NCBI RefSeq assembly: GCF_040096185.1
Contig: NZ_JBBMFF010000205.1
Coordinates: forward strand, 5,666-69,665
Direction: 5' to 3'
Origin: JAZOXB01 sp040096185
GTDB lineage: Bacteria; Bacillota; Clostridia; Oscillospirales; Oscillospiraceae
Length of the DNA: 64,000 bases
Shown in pieces: positions 22,866-31,480 of the stretch. The notes under the pieces are model-generated. The model did no database searches, was not told where the DNA came from, and was given only the letters and a program-made list of their open reading frames with translations. The position numbers and the translations under genes were made by a program. How positions within the stretch are numbered: position 1 is the stretch's first letter; every line of letters starts with the position of its first letter.

Positions 22866-24671
22866 TCAGGACGCCTGCTCAAACTGGCTGTTATAGAGGT
22901 CGGCATAGAAGCCGCCTGCAGCCAGCAGGCTCTCGTGTGTGCCCTGCTCGATGATGTCGCCGTCCTTCATCACGAGGATGAGGTCCGCGTTTTTGATCGT
23001 CGAGAGGCGGTGGGCAATGACGAAGCTCGTGCGGTGCTCCGTCAGTGTATCCATGGCCCGCTGCGTCAAAAGCTCGGTGCGGGTATCGACGGAGGACGTT
23101 GCCTCATCGAGGATGAGCATCGGGCTGTTCTGCACCATGGCGCGGGCAATGGTGAACAGCTGCTTCTGTCCGGCGGAAATGGCGACGTTTTCGCGGAGAA
23201 CCGTGTCAAACCCGTGCGGGAGCGTCTCGATGAAGTGATAGATACCGCAGGCGCGGCAGGCGCGCTCCAGCGTTTCGTCCGAAACGCCGGTCCTGTTGTA
23301 GACAAGATTCTCGCGGACCGTGCCCTCAAACATCCAGGTATCCTGCAGGACCATGCCGAACAGGCCGTGCACCTCCTCGCGGCTCATATCCTTTGTGGAG
23401 ATACCGTCGATGCGGATGTCGCCTCCGTCCAGATCATAGAAGCGCATGAGCAGATTGACCATCGTTGTCTTTCCGGCGCCGGTCGGACCGACGATGGCGA
23501 CCTTCTGCCCCGGCGCAACATGGGCAGAGAAATCATGGATGATCGTCTTCTCCGGGTGATCGGGGTAGCTGAAGCGGACGTGGTCAAACTCGATCTCACC
23601 GCGCACCGGCTGCGGCGCGGGCAGATTCTTCGACTCGTCCGGCAGCTCCGGCTCCTGCAGGAAATCAAACACGCGGTCGCCCGCCGCCGCGGCGGACTGC
23701 AGCTGCGTCATGCCCTGCGCGATCGTCGTCAGCGGCGAGGTGAACAGGCGCACATAGAGGATGAAGGCCGTGATGACACCGAACTTGATGCTGCCGTTCA
23801 TCACGAGCGCAGCGCCCAGCACGCACACGGCGACATAGCCGAGGTTGCCGATGACGTTCATCAGCGGCTGCATGATGCCGGAAAGGAACTGACTCTTGCG
23901 GTTTGCCTCATAGACAGCGCGGTTCATGCCGCGGAATGTCTCCTTGATCCTGTCATTCGCGCGCGAAATGCGCACGACGTCATGGCCGGAATACATCTCT
24001 TCAATATAGCCGTTCAGCGTGCCGAGGCTCTCCTGCCGGTCGACAAAGTATTTCTGCGAGCGCTTCATGATGAGGAACATGAACACAAAGCCGATCATTG
24101 TCGCCGCGATGGCAGCCAGCGCCATGCGCCACTCCGTCACGAACATCATGATGACGCAGCCCGTAAGCTGGGCCACGGCGCTGATCATGGACGGCAGGCT
24201 GTTGGACAGAGCCTGCTGCAGCGTACTGACATCGTTCGTCACGCGGCTGAGGATATCGCCGTGCGCAATGCGGTTGAAGCAGCTCATGGGCACGCGGTTG
24301 ATCTTGGCGCACAGGTCGCGGCGCATCTGCTTCGAGAGGCCGAGCGTCACGGTCGCCATGATATAGTGCTCGATATAGGTCAGCAGGGCACTGAGCGCAT
24401 AGATGCCGAGCAGCACGCCCGCCACGCGGCCAATGGCCGCGAGGTCGATCTCCCCCATCAAAGAATCGGAGATCAGATTCGTGATCTTGCTGAGCTGATT
24501 CGGCCCGAGAATCGTCAGCACCGCGCCCGCGGCCGCGAGCACCAGCGCGATCAGCATTGGGAGCTTGATCCTCTCGGAATAAGAGAACAGCTCAAGCTGC
24601 ACGCCGCGCAGGCCGCGCTTGCTCTTCTCAGCAGGGCGCATGCCGCGCCCGCCCATCGGTCCCATTGCCAT
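22866..24671 (-). CDS. Heterodimeric ABC exporter subunit (canonical Walker B)
   Basis: 601 residues: a type-IV exporter transmembrane domain of six helices (about 35-330) fused to an ATPase domain (about 360-598). Walker A GPTGAGKTT; signature ISAGQKQ with Ala in place of the first Gly; Walker B MLILDEATSSVD with catalytic Glu; H-loop in VIAHRL. Its partner, overlapping by one base (TGATG), has Asp in place of the catalytic Glu. The pair fits the asymmetric exporter class (TM287/288, BmrCD, LmrCD). Substrate is unknown; drugs or peptides are typical of the class. Confidence 0.93.
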   Translation of the reverse strand: MAMGPMGGRGMRPAEKSKRGLRGVQLELFSYSERIKLPMLIALVLAAAGAVLTILGPNQLSKITNLISDSLMGEIDLAAIGRVAGVLLGIYALSALLTYIEHYIMATVTLGLSKQMRRDLCAKINRVPMSCFNRIAHGDILSRVTNDVSTLQQALSNSLPSMISAVAQLTGCVIMMFVTEWRMALAAIAATMIGFVFMFLIMKRSQKYFVDRQESLGTLNGYIEEMYSGHDVVRISRANDRIKETFRGMNRAVYEANRKSQFLSGIMQPLMNVIGNLGYVAVCVLGAALVMNGSIKFGVITAFILYVRLFTSPLTTIAQGMTQLQSAAAAGDRVFDFLQEPELPDESKNLPAPQPVRGEIEFDHVRFSYPDHPEKTIIHDFSAHVAPGQKVAIVGPTGAGKTTMVNLLMRFYDLDGGDIRIDGISTKDMSREEVHGLFGMVLQDTWMFEGTVRENLVYNRTGVSDETLERACRACGIYHFIETLPHGFDTVLRENVAISAGQKQLFTIARAMVQNSPMLILDEATSSVDTRTELLTQRAMDTLTEHRTSFVIAHRLSTIKNADLILVMKDGDIIEQGTHESLLAAGGFYADLYNSQFEQAS

Positions 24672-26440
24672 CAGACTCCCTCCTTTTCCAGCTCTGCCGC
24701 AGAGAGCTGCGACATGGCGATCTCACGGTAAACGCTGCAGTTCTTCATCAGCTCGTCGTGCGTGCCGATCCCGGCCACACGGCCCTCGTCCAGCACGACG
24801 ATGCGGTCGGCATGACGGATCGTGCCGATGCGCTGCGCCACGATCAGGCAGGTCGTGTCGCTCAGCTCGCGCGCCAGACCGGCGCGGAGGCTGGCATCGG
24901 TGCGGTAATCCAGCGCGGAGAACGAATCATCAAAGATGAGGATCTCCGGCTTGCGGGCCAGTGCGCGCGCGATGGAAAGGCGCTGCTTCTGGCCGCCGGA
25001 GACGTTTGCGCCCGCCTGTGCGATCGGCGCATCGAGCTTGCCGGGCAGCTTGTCCACAAATTCCGTGGCCTGCGCCAGCGAGAGCGCGCGCTGCACGGAC
25101 TCGTCGTCCTGCGGGGCGCTGCTTTCGCCGAACAGCACATTGCTGCGCACGTCGCCCGCAAACACAATGGCCCGCTGCGTCACATAACCGATGCGGTCGT
25201 AGAGCGCATCGAAGCTGTAGCTGCGGACATCCTGCCCGTCGATGAGCACCTGCCCCTCCGTTGCGTCATAGAAGCGGGCCGCAAGGCTGACAAGCGTCGT
25301 TTTGCCGCTGCCGGTCGCACCGATGAAGGCGACGGTCTCGCCCTTGTTTGCGCGGAAGCTCACATGCTCGAGCACGTCGCCGGACGAGGACGGATAGCGG
25401 AACGAGACATCGCGGAATTCCACGGTCCCCTGCTCCGGCGCTTCGGTCATCTTTCCCTCATGCAGGGAGATCGGCGCATCGAGCACCTCGTTGATGCGGA
25501 CGGCAGAGACCTGCGCCATCGGCAGCAGAACGAGGATCATGACGAGCATCATAAGCGACATGATGATATACGTCGCATAGGTGCCGAACACCACGATATC
25601 GCCGAATGTCGAAATGCGCCCGGCAAGGTCCGTTGCGGATACGCGGTTCACAATCGCCGCGCCGACCCAGTAGATCGTCAGCGACAGGGCGTTCATGGCT
25701 AGGCCGACCGCCGGCATCAGCAGCGCCATGGCGCGCTGGTTGAACAGCTGCGTGCGCATGAGAACATCGTTGGCCTTCTCGAACTTGTCCTCCTGGTATT
25801 CCTCGGCATTGTAGGCATGGACCACGTTGATGCCGGTCAGATTTTCCCGGGAAATGAGGTTGATGTTATCCGTCAGCTTCTGCACGCGCTTGACCCGCGG
25901 CAGAATGACGAGGACGACGATAAGCATCAGGGCCAGCAGCGCCACGACAAAGCCCGCCGTGATCACAGACAGTGTCCAGCTCTTGTTGACGATCTTGATG
26001 ACCGCCCACACGGCCATGACAGGGGCCTTGATCATGGTCTGCATGCCCATGGCAACGAACATCTGGATCTGCGTGATATCATTCGTCGTGCGGTTGATGA
26101 GGCTCGGCACGGAGAATTCCAGCATCTCCTTCTGACCGAAGTCCGCAACCTTCTGGAACACGCTTTCGCGGATGTGATAGCTGAAGCCTGCCGCGACCTG
26201 TGCATTGAGATAGCCGCAGAGGATGGCCATTACCGCGCTGATGAGCGTGCAGGCCAGCATCTCAAGGCCGGTGTGCAGCACGTCCGAAACGGTACTGCCC
26301 GGCGTTTTGATCTGCACGGTCAGATCGCTCATATAATCCGGCAGGCGGAGGTCAAAGTAGATCTGGCCCAGAATAAGTGCAACGCACAGCAGCGCCATGA
26401 TCCACTGTTTCGCCTTCATTTGTTTGAGTAGTCTAAGCAT
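24671..26440 (-). CDS. Heterodimeric ABC exporter subunit (degenerate Walker B)
   Basis: 589 residues with the same fused layout: transmembrane helices at about 15-300, ATPase at about 345-580. Walker A GATGSGKTT; signature VSGGQKQRL intact; Walker B ILIFDDSFSALD, where Asp replaces the catalytic Glu. The degenerate site plus the canonical partner gives one hydrolysing and one regulatory ATP site. It lies 21 bp after the HdeD-like gene in the ftsH operon. Confidence 0.93.
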   Translation of the reverse strand: MLRLLKQMKAKQWIMALLCVALILGQIYFDLRLPDYMSDLTVQIKTPGSTVSDVLHTGLEMLACTLISAVMAILCGYLNAQVAAGFSYHIRESVFQKVADFGQKEMLEFSVPSLINRTTNDITQIQMFVAMGMQTMIKAPVMAVWAVIKIVNKSWTLSVITAGFVVALLALMLIVVLVILPRVKRVQKLTDNINLISRENLTGINVVHAYNAEEYQEDKFEKANDVLMRTQLFNQRAMALLMPAVGLAMNALSLTIYWVGAAIVNRVSATDLAGRISTFGDIVVFGTYATYIIMSLMMLVMILVLLPMAQVSAVRINEVLDAPISLHEGKMTEAPEQGTVEFRDVSFRYPSSSGDVLEHVSFRANKGETVAFIGATGSGKTTLVSLAARFYDATEGQVLIDGQDVRSYSFDALYDRIGYVTQRAIVFAGDVRSNVLFGESSAPQDDESVQRALSLAQATEFVDKLPGKLDAPIAQAGANVSGGQKQRLSIARALARKPEILIFDDSFSALDYRTDASLRAGLARELSDTTCLIVAQRIGTIRHADRIVVLDEGRVAGIGTHDELMKNCSVYREIAMSQLSAAELEKEGV

Positions 26441-26461
26441 AACAGGATTTCCTTCCAGAAA

Positions 26462-26998
26462 TTATCTGCCCATACCGCTGAGCGCCAGCACGATGCCGTC
26501 CACGCCCAGCAGGATGAGATAGAAGCCGATCGTCAGGCTCATGGAAACGGCCGACAGCACGGGGTGCAGCAGCATGAGCGTTGCCAGCACGATGCCGAGG
26601 ATATTCAGAATGAGTGAAATTGTATAGCTCGCGCGGCCCGCCGTCAGGCGCACCCAGTTCAAGTGCGTCAGGTTGGAGATGCAGTGCGTCAGGAACCACA
26701 ACGGGAACAGCAGGGTCATGGCCCACTGCCCGGCAGAGGGATAGACCAGCAGCATGAAGCCGCACATCACGCTCAGAATACCACTGACAAGCGCCGTCAT
26801 CGGGCCGAAGCCCGTATGGCGCTCCACGCGCGCATAAAACGCAATGTCCATGATTCCCGTGGCCACGGCAAGTACGCCATAGACCATCACAAAGCTCTCG
26901 AGCGCCGCCTCCGGCCAGATAAAGGTCGCAATGCCGAGCAGCACGAGCAGGATGCTGACGATGAGCGCCAGCCAGCCAAAGCCGGAACGGTCACGCAT
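26462..26998 (-). CDS. HdeD family (DUF308) membrane protein
   Basis: 178 residues from the ATG at 26998 with GGAGG 9 nt upstream, overlapping the ftsH stop by 8 bp. Six hydrophobic segments come in three pairs (LALIVSILLVLLGIATFIW, FVMVYGVLAVATGIM, ALVSGILSVMCGFMLLV, MTLLFPLWFLTHC, ISLILNILGIVLATLML, LTIGFYLILLGVDGIV), the repeat pattern of HdeD/DUF308 proteins. In enterobacteria HdeD is linked to acid resistance; here the role is unknown. Confidence 0.85.
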   Translation of the reverse strand: MRDRSGFGWLALIVSILLVLLGIATFIWPEAALESFVMVYGVLAVATGIMDIAFYARVERHTGFGPMTALVSGILSVMCGFMLLVYPSAGQWAMTLLFPLWFLTHCISNLTHLNWVRLTAGRASYTISLILNILGIVLATLMLLHPVLSAVSMSLTIGFYLILLGVDGIVLALSGMGR

Positions 26999-28823
26999 GA
27001 TGCTCTTCCTCCTTCTGCGCCGCGTGAAGGATCCGCATGAATTCTTCACCGGTGATCGTTTCCTTTTCATACAGCACCTGTGCCAGCTGATCCAGCAGCG
27101 CGCGGTGCTCCGTCAGCAGGCTGTGCGCCCGCTCATGCTCCGTGCGGACCAGCTCAACGACCTTGCGGTCGATCTCGCGCTGCGTCTGCTCCGAGCAGCT
27201 CATGGACGTATCGCCGCCCAGATACTGATTCCGCGTGGTCTGCATGGCGACCATGTCGAATTCATCCGTCATGCCGTACTGCGCGATCATGGCGCGCGCG
27301 ATGCGCGTGGCCTGCTCGATGTCGTTCGAAGCGCCGGTCGTGATCTCACCGAGCGCGACCTCCTCGGCCGCGCGGCCGCCGGTCAGCGTAGCCAGCTTGG
27401 CCAGAAGCTCGCCGCGGGTCATCAGGTTCTTTTCGCCCTGCTCGACCTGCATGGTGTAGCCCAGCGCACCGGACGTGCGCGGGATGATCGTGATCTTCTG
27501 CACGGGCGCGGAGTCCGTCTGCAGGGCCGCCACGAGCGCGTGGCCGATCTCATGATAGGACACGACGCGCTTTTCATGATCCGACAGCACGGCGTTTTTC
27601 TTCTGATAACCCGCGATGACAGTCTCGATGCTCTCCTCAAGGTCCGCCTCGGTGACGGTCTTGCGGCCGTCGCGCACGGCGCGCAGCGCGCCCTCGTTGA
27701 TGATATTTGCAAGCTCTGCGCCGGAAGCGCCCGCCGCCATACGCGCGATGGTGTGGAAGTCCACATCGTCGCCCACACGGATTTTGCGCGCATGCACGCG
27801 CAGGATGGCCTCTCTGCCCTTCAGGTCCGGCAGCTCGACCGGCACACGGCGGTCAAAGCGGCCCGGACGCGTCAGCGCCGGATCGAGTGACTCGGGGCGG
27901 TTCGTCGCGGCGAGGATCATCACGCCGTTGTTGCCCTCGAAGCCGTCCATCTCGGTCAGCAGCTGGTTCAGGGTCTGCTCCCGCTCGTCGTTGCCGCCGA
28001 ACTGGCCATCACGCTTTTTGCCGATGGCATCGATCTCATCGATGAACACGATGCACGGGGCCTTTTCCTTGGCCTGACTGAACAGATCGCGCACCTTTGA
28101 TGCGCCCATGCCCACGAACATCTCAACGAATTCCGAGCCGGAAATGGAGAAGAACGGCACATTCGCCTCACCCGCGACAGCCTTGGCCAGCATGGTCTTG
28201 CCGGTTCCCGGAGGGCCGACGAGCAGGATGCCCTTTGGCATGGAGGCGCCGACGTCCGTATACTTCTTCGGATCGTGCAGATAATCGACGATCTCCGCAA
28301 GGCTCTCCTTGGCCTCGTCCTCGCCTGCCACATCGCTGAAGTGGATACCGGCCGTGGACTGCACATAGACCTTGGCGTTGCTCTTACCGAAGGCCATGGC
28401 ATTCTTGCCGCCCGCCTGCTCCACGAGCTTCTTGCCCACATAACGGCCAAGCGCCAGGAACAGCAGCAGCGGCACGATGGACGTCAGGAAAAAGCTCAGC
28501 AGCGGCGACATCGTCTTCTGCACATCGCGGCTGAACGTCGCGCCGGAGGCATACAGCCGCTCCGTCAGGCTCGGGTCGTCCATGACGCCCGTGCAGTAGA
28601 CGGTCTTGCCGCCCTTTTCCGTGTAATAGATCTCATCGTCGTCGATCTCGACCTTTTCGATCTGCTGGGCCTCGATCTTGCTCATGAACGTGCCGTAGTC
28701 GACCTCCTCGATGCTGCGGCGGTTCAGCAGCGGCGTTACGAGCAGATTGAACAGCGCAATGATCAGAAGCACGATGCCGTAGTAATACAGCAGGGGCTTT
28801 TTCGGTGATTTGACTTCCTTCAT
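26991..28823 (-). CDS. ftsH: FtsH-type membrane AAA+ zinc metalloprotease
   Basis: 610 residues. Two N-terminal transmembrane helices (about 11-31 and 108-126) flank a small outer domain. AAA module at about 160-400: Walker A GPPGTGKT, the pore segment SEFVEMFVGMGASKVRDLF, Walker B IVFIDEIDAIG, and the SRH region NRPESLDPALTRPGRFDR. Zinc peptidase domain with HEIGH near 428 and a downstream Asp-containing helix. It degrades membrane and short-lived cytosolic proteins. Placement in an operon with a coiled-coil protein, HdeD and an exporter suggests a stress or secondary ftsH copy, not the usual tilS-hpt-ftsH locus. Confidence 0.95.
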   Translation of the reverse strand: MKEVKSPKKPLLYYYGIVLLIIALFNLLVTPLLNRRSIEEVDYGTFMSKIEAQQIEKVEIDDDEIYYTEKGGKTVYCTGVMDDPSLTERLYASGATFSRDVQKTMSPLLSFFLTSIVPLLLFLALGRYVGKKLVEQAGGKNAMAFGKSNAKVYVQSTAGIHFSDVAGEDEAKESLAEIVDYLHDPKKYTDVGASMPKGILLVGPPGTGKTMLAKAVAGEANVPFFSISGSEFVEMFVGMGASKVRDLFSQAKEKAPCIVFIDEIDAIGKKRDGQFGGNDEREQTLNQLLTEMDGFEGNNGVMILAATNRPESLDPALTRPGRFDRRVPVELPDLKGREAILRVHARKIRVGDDVDFHTIARMAAGASGAELANIINEGALRAVRDGRKTVTEADLEESIETVIAGYQKKNAVLSDHEKRVVSYHEIGHALVAALQTDSAPVQKITIIPRTSGALGYTMQVEQGEKNLMTRGELLAKLATLTGGRAAEEVALGEITTGASNDIEQATRIARAMIAQYGMTDEFDMVAMQTTRNQYLGGDTSMSCSEQTQREIDRKVVELVRTEHERAHSLLTEHRALLDQLAQVLYEKETITGEEFMRILHAAQKEEEHHA

Positions 28824-29224
28824 TCTGCAGCACTTCCTTTCCTCTGTTCATCGCGGATGGCCTCGAGCGCCACAAGCAGCGCATGGCGCGCCGCCTGCAT
28901 GGCAAAGTCCATCGCATATTCCGCGAAGAGGAGCTGCATCTCCTCTCCGCTCTCATCGCCGCGCCGGACCTCGGTCTGCACGCGGCGGACAATTTCGCGG
29001 ATCTCCTCAAACGCATCGGCGATCTCGCCGACCTGATGCGCGCGGCTGTGGCGCAGGCGCTCCGCCAGCGCATGGGCGCATTGTGCCGTCTCCTCGCGCG
29101 TCTGCGCAATGGCGGCATCCAGCTCGGCGCTTTCCATCTGCGCGGCTGACTGCAGCTTTGCATGCACGCCCGCAAGCTGGGCGTCTACCTCTGCCAGCTT
29201 TCCCGCCAGCATGTCCTGTTCCAT
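28820..29224 (-). CDS. Helical coiled-coil protein, unknown function
   Basis: 134 residues, AAAGGAG upstream of ATG 29224. Almost entirely helical with Ala/Glu/Gln/Arg heptads (KLAEVDAQLAGVHAKLQSA, EIADAFEEIREIVRRVQTEV). No signal peptide or membrane segment. Its stop overlaps the ftsH ATG by 4 bp (ATGA), and it leads the operon behind the 29255-29283 promoter, so it is probably made in step with FtsH. It may act as an adaptor or a regulator; this is speculation from position only. Confidence 0.75.
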   Translation of the reverse strand: MEQDMLAGKLAEVDAQLAGVHAKLQSAAQMESAELDAAIAQTREETAQCAHALAERLRHSRAHQVGEIADAFEEIREIVRRVQTEVRRGDESGEEMQLLFAEYAMDFAMQAARHALLVALEAIRDEQRKGSAAE

Positions 29225-29254
29225 GTTCCAGCACTCCTTTCCGTTTGCTCCCGT

Positions 29255-29283
29255 ATTTTACCCCGTCGGCCCGGGAAACGCAA
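29255..29283 (-). promoter_or_regulatory. Promoter of the ftsH-hdeD-ABC operon
   Basis: Minus strand TTGCGT (29278-29283), 17 bp, TAAAAT (29255-29260). Confidence 0.7.
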
Positions 29284-29310
29284 TTTACACTTTCGCAGGC
29301 CTGTATAGAC

Positions 29311-29345
29311 AAAAAAGCCGAAGTGTAAAGGTTTTTTACACTTCG
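29311..29345 (-). terminator. Terminator after the TetR gene
   Basis: An 11-bp stem (CGAAGTGTAAA/TTTACACTTCG) followed on the minus strand by CTTTTTTG. Confidence 0.85.
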
Positions 29346-29363
29346 ACTCAGCTGTCAAATCCT

Positions 29364-29939
29364 TCAATCCTTCAATTTTTCCGGCAGGCGCGTCGCACCG
29401 CCCGGCGCAAAGGCGTTCATGCTGGCTGCCATCATCCGGTAGATATCGCGCACGGTCTCGTCGATGTGCGCCGAGTCCTCCTCCGTCCAGCTGCGCATCA
29501 GGCCCACCACAGCGTTGAGATGGTAGCGCAGCATCAGGCTCATCTGCTCGCGCGTGCAGCCCGGCGGGAAATGCCACCGCCGCAGGATGCGCTCGATGAG
29601 CGAGTTGAACGACTGCGTCACGAGCCGCTCCAGCTCTTCCCGATAGCCGGCGTGCATGGCCTTTTCCACAAACAGACGGGAGCTGAGCGACAGCGTGATC
29701 AGGTATTTCAGGCTCTCCTCCGGCGTGCTCTGCATGGAGGCCTCCTGCATGCTGCGCTTCAGGTTTCGCTTCATCATCCACAGCAGCAGATCCGGGATAT
29801 CCTCAAAATGATAGTAGAACGTCTGTCTTGTGATATGGCATTCGTTCACAATATCCGTCACGGTCAGCTTTTTGCCGTCCCGGCGCAGGAGAAGCCGCCT
29901 TGCCGCGGCTGCAATGAGCTCTTTGCGATCATCCGGCAT
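29364..29939 (-). CDS. TetR family regulator (TetR_C_8-like)
   Basis: 191 residues, ATG at 29939 behind GGGAGGG. HTH at about 8-55 (AAARRLLLRRDGKKLTVTDI, ITRQTFYYHFEDIPDLL), then an all-helical ligand/dimer domain with the FxNxxL.. pattern of DhaS/TetR_C_8 regulators. Overlaps the preceding membrane-protein gene by 11 bp, so the two are cotranscribed, and may control that operon. The inducer is unknown. Confidence 0.88.
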   Translation of the reverse strand: MPDDRKELIAAAARRLLLRRDGKKLTVTDIVNECHITRQTFYYHFEDIPDLLLWMMKRNLKRSMQEASMQSTPEESLKYLITLSLSSRLFVEKAMHAGYREELERLVTQSFNSLIERILRRWHFPPGCTREQMSLMLRYHLNAVVGLMRSWTEEDSAHIDETVRDIYRMMAASMNAFAPGGATRLPEKLKD

Positions 29940-30681
29940 GCTTTTTCCCTCCCGTGCGGCGGCGCTGCTCCAACGTTTCACGCAGCTCGCGCAGATGTTC
30001 GTTCAAGGGGCGCTCCGAGCGCAGTGGGAAGAAGAAGCTTGCCTTCTGCGCGGAGCGGTCGTGCACGCTGCGGACGTGTGCCTTGAGGTTTTCATACTTG
30101 ACGATAACCTCATTCTCATCTGCGAGCTTCTTGATACGGTGGATGAGCTTCGTGGAGTAGACGACGTCGATGAGGAACACGCCGTAAAACAGGCCGATGA
30201 CAAAGGAGAACGCCAGATTGCGCGAAAGCCAGTCAATAGCGTGCAGGATACGCGGATGGATCAGAAAATAATACGCCGCGCCGAGAATGGCCCACGCCAG
30301 CGAGAATTTCGGGCAGATGAGGCCCTGAATATTGCCCCACTGCTTGCTGTAGTCCCACAGGCGGACATGGAAGCCCTTGAGGGCGATGAGACCGGCGAAA
30401 TATTCCGTCACGGTCATGCACACCGCCATGATCAGGAACAGGACCACGCGATTCCAGAACGGGTCGCGGATAATACTGAACTGCTCCAGCGAGGCGATCA
30501 GGTAGAGAAAGCACAGACCGCAGCCATACAGCGGCAAATATGGTCCGACGCAGAAGCCGGGATTGATCCACTTGCGCTCCGGGTTCGCCGAAGAGAAAAA
30601 GCGGCGGAACAGCAGCTCCAGCACCCAGCCCAGCGTTGCACCGATGAAAAACAGGAAGGCAAGCGTCAGAAAAATATTCAT
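29929..30681 (-). CDS. CmpB-type (PF06541) multi-pass membrane protein
   Basis: 250 residues, ATG at 30681 with GGAGG 4 nt upstream. It starts with a hydrophobic helix (NIFLTLAFLFFIGATLGWVL) and has the family hallmark NPGFCVGPYLPLYGCGLCFLY, then four or five more helices up to about residue 200 and a charged cytoplasmic tail. Annotated in the literature only as 'putative ABC transporter permease'; no ATPase partner is beside it here. Transport function is unproven. Cotranscribed with the TetR gene. Confidence 0.8.
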   Translation of the reverse strand: MNIFLTLAFLFFIGATLGWVLELLFRRFFSSANPERKWINPGFCVGPYLPLYGCGLCFLYLIASLEQFSIIRDPFWNRVVLFLIMAVCMTVTEYFAGLIALKGFHVRLWDYSKQWGNIQGLICPKFSLAWAILGAAYYFLIHPRILHAIDWLSRNLAFSFVIGLFYGVFLIDVVYSTKLIHRIKKLADENEVIVKYENLKAHVRSVHDRSAQKASFFFPLRSERPLNEHLRELRETLEQRRRTGGKKHAG

Positions 30682-30720
30682 GGTTCCTCCATGCGCCACG
30701 CGCTCGGTTTCGTCGACATC

Positions 30721-30749
30721 ATTATATTCTGTTTTCGCCCGAAACGCAA
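30721..30749 (-). promoter_or_regulatory. Promoter of the CmpB-like/TetR pair
   Basis: Minus strand TTGCGT (30744-30749), 17 bp, TATAAT (30721-30726). Confidence 0.75.
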
Positions 30750-30770
30750 GGGGTGATGATTCAGTTTGTC

Positions 30771-30794
30771 AAAAAGTCCCTCCGGGGCTTTTTT
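30771..30794. terminator. Symmetric terminator hairpin
   Basis: AAAAAGTCCC and GGGGCTTTTTT arms around TCC; works in both directions. Confidence 0.65.
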
Positions 30795-30808
30795 GCCAAG
30801 CTGCTTCC

Positions 30809-30852
30809 AGAATTGCAAAATATAATTTTGCTGTATCTTATTTTGCAATTCT
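30809..30852. repeat. Perfect 14-bp inverted repeat in AT-rich sequence
   Basis: AGAATTGCAAAATA (30809-30822) is exactly inverted at 30839-30852, with a 16-bp spacer that includes a third TTTTGC. No T run follows, and the AT content is far above the surroundings. It could be an operator for a dimeric regulator or a recombination site. Confidence 0.6.
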
Positions 30853-31131
30853 GCCGCTGCGGCGGGTTATGGAACGGGAAAGGACACCCTGACGGTTTCC
30901 TTTCACACTTTTCTTCCCTCCGAAACTTTTGGTCTGGCAGATTTTTTGGCAGTCTGGATTCCCGTGTAATGTTAATGCATTTTGCAGCCGCTCCGCCGCG
31001 CTCCAGATCAGGCGGCTCAGGCCGCAGCACACGAGCGCAGGCAGCAGCAGAAGCCCGGAAAGCACCGCGCCCGTCCAGAAAACAGCGGCAGCGGCCGCTG
31101 TCCACAGCCTGCCCGTTCCCGTTTTGCGCAT
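30838..31131 (-). CDS. Possible small membrane protein
   Basis: 97 residues from an ATG at 31131 with a good GGAGGTGG. The first 40 residues form one long hydrophobic segment (LWTAAAAAVFWTGAVLSGLL and onward). The remainder is basic and low in sense (RSITRRSGRIAK) and runs into the inverted repeat at 30839. The N-terminal half looks coding; the frame end may have drifted. No promoter was found. Confidence 0.45.
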   Translation of the reverse strand: MRKTGTGRLWTAAAAAVFWTGAVLSGLLLLPALVCCGLSRLIWSAAERLQNALTLHGNPDCQKICQTKSFGGKKSVKGNRQGVLSRSITRRSGRIAK

Positions 31132-31189
31132 GATTCCACCTCCGCAGAAGGATATATGCGCGCCGGGTGCAGAAAAGAACCGTGCCGCA

Positions 31190-31218
31190 TTGACAAATCT
31201 CCGATTCCGGGATATACT
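31190..31218 (+). promoter_or_regulatory. Consensus promoter of the 31244 gene
   Basis: TTGACA (31190-31195), 17 bp, TATACT (31213-31218). Confidence 0.85.
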
Positions 31219-31243
31219 AAAGGTCAGAAAGGAGGCGTTCACA

Positions 31244-31423
31244 ATGGATAACGAAAACGTCAAGAAGGAATGGAAGAAAGCCGGTTCCGATCTGGGTCAC
31301 GCCTTCGCAGGTCTGGGCAAGATGCTCATCCGCACGGCCAAGGTCGGCATGGAAAAGGCCGATGAGTGGGCCAATAGCGACGATTCTCCCAAGGAGGAAC
31401 AAAAGCCCGAGGGGCAGGAATAA
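31244..31423 (+). CDS. Small charged protein, unknown function
   Basis: 59 residues, AAAGGAGG upstream, with its own promoter and terminator. An amphipathic helix (VKKEWKKAGSDLGHAFAGLG, then KMLIRTAKVGMEKADEWANS) and an acidic tail (DSPKEEQKPEGQE). No signal peptide. The control signals make a real gene very likely; family not recognised. Confidence 0.75.
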   Translation: MDNENVKKEWKKAGSDLGHAFAGLGKMLIRTAKVGMEKADEWANSDDSPKEEQKPEGQE

Positions 31424-31440
31424 TTCCGCACAAAAATATG

Positions 31441-31477
31441 CCGGGCGATCCCGCATGGCGAGATCGCCCGGTTTTTC
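31441..31477 (+). terminator. Terminator after the 31244 gene
   Basis: CCGGGCGATC (31441-31450) pairs with GATCGCCCGG (31462-31471), then TTTTT. Confidence 0.9.
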
Positions 31478-31480
31478 TGT

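Noticed and set aside
30753..31133. A plus-strand frame starting MIQFVKKSLRGFF
   Set aside because: The start looks protein-like, but the frame runs through a terminator hairpin and the 14-bp inverted repeat, has no proper ribosome spacing and turns into low-complexity sequence.
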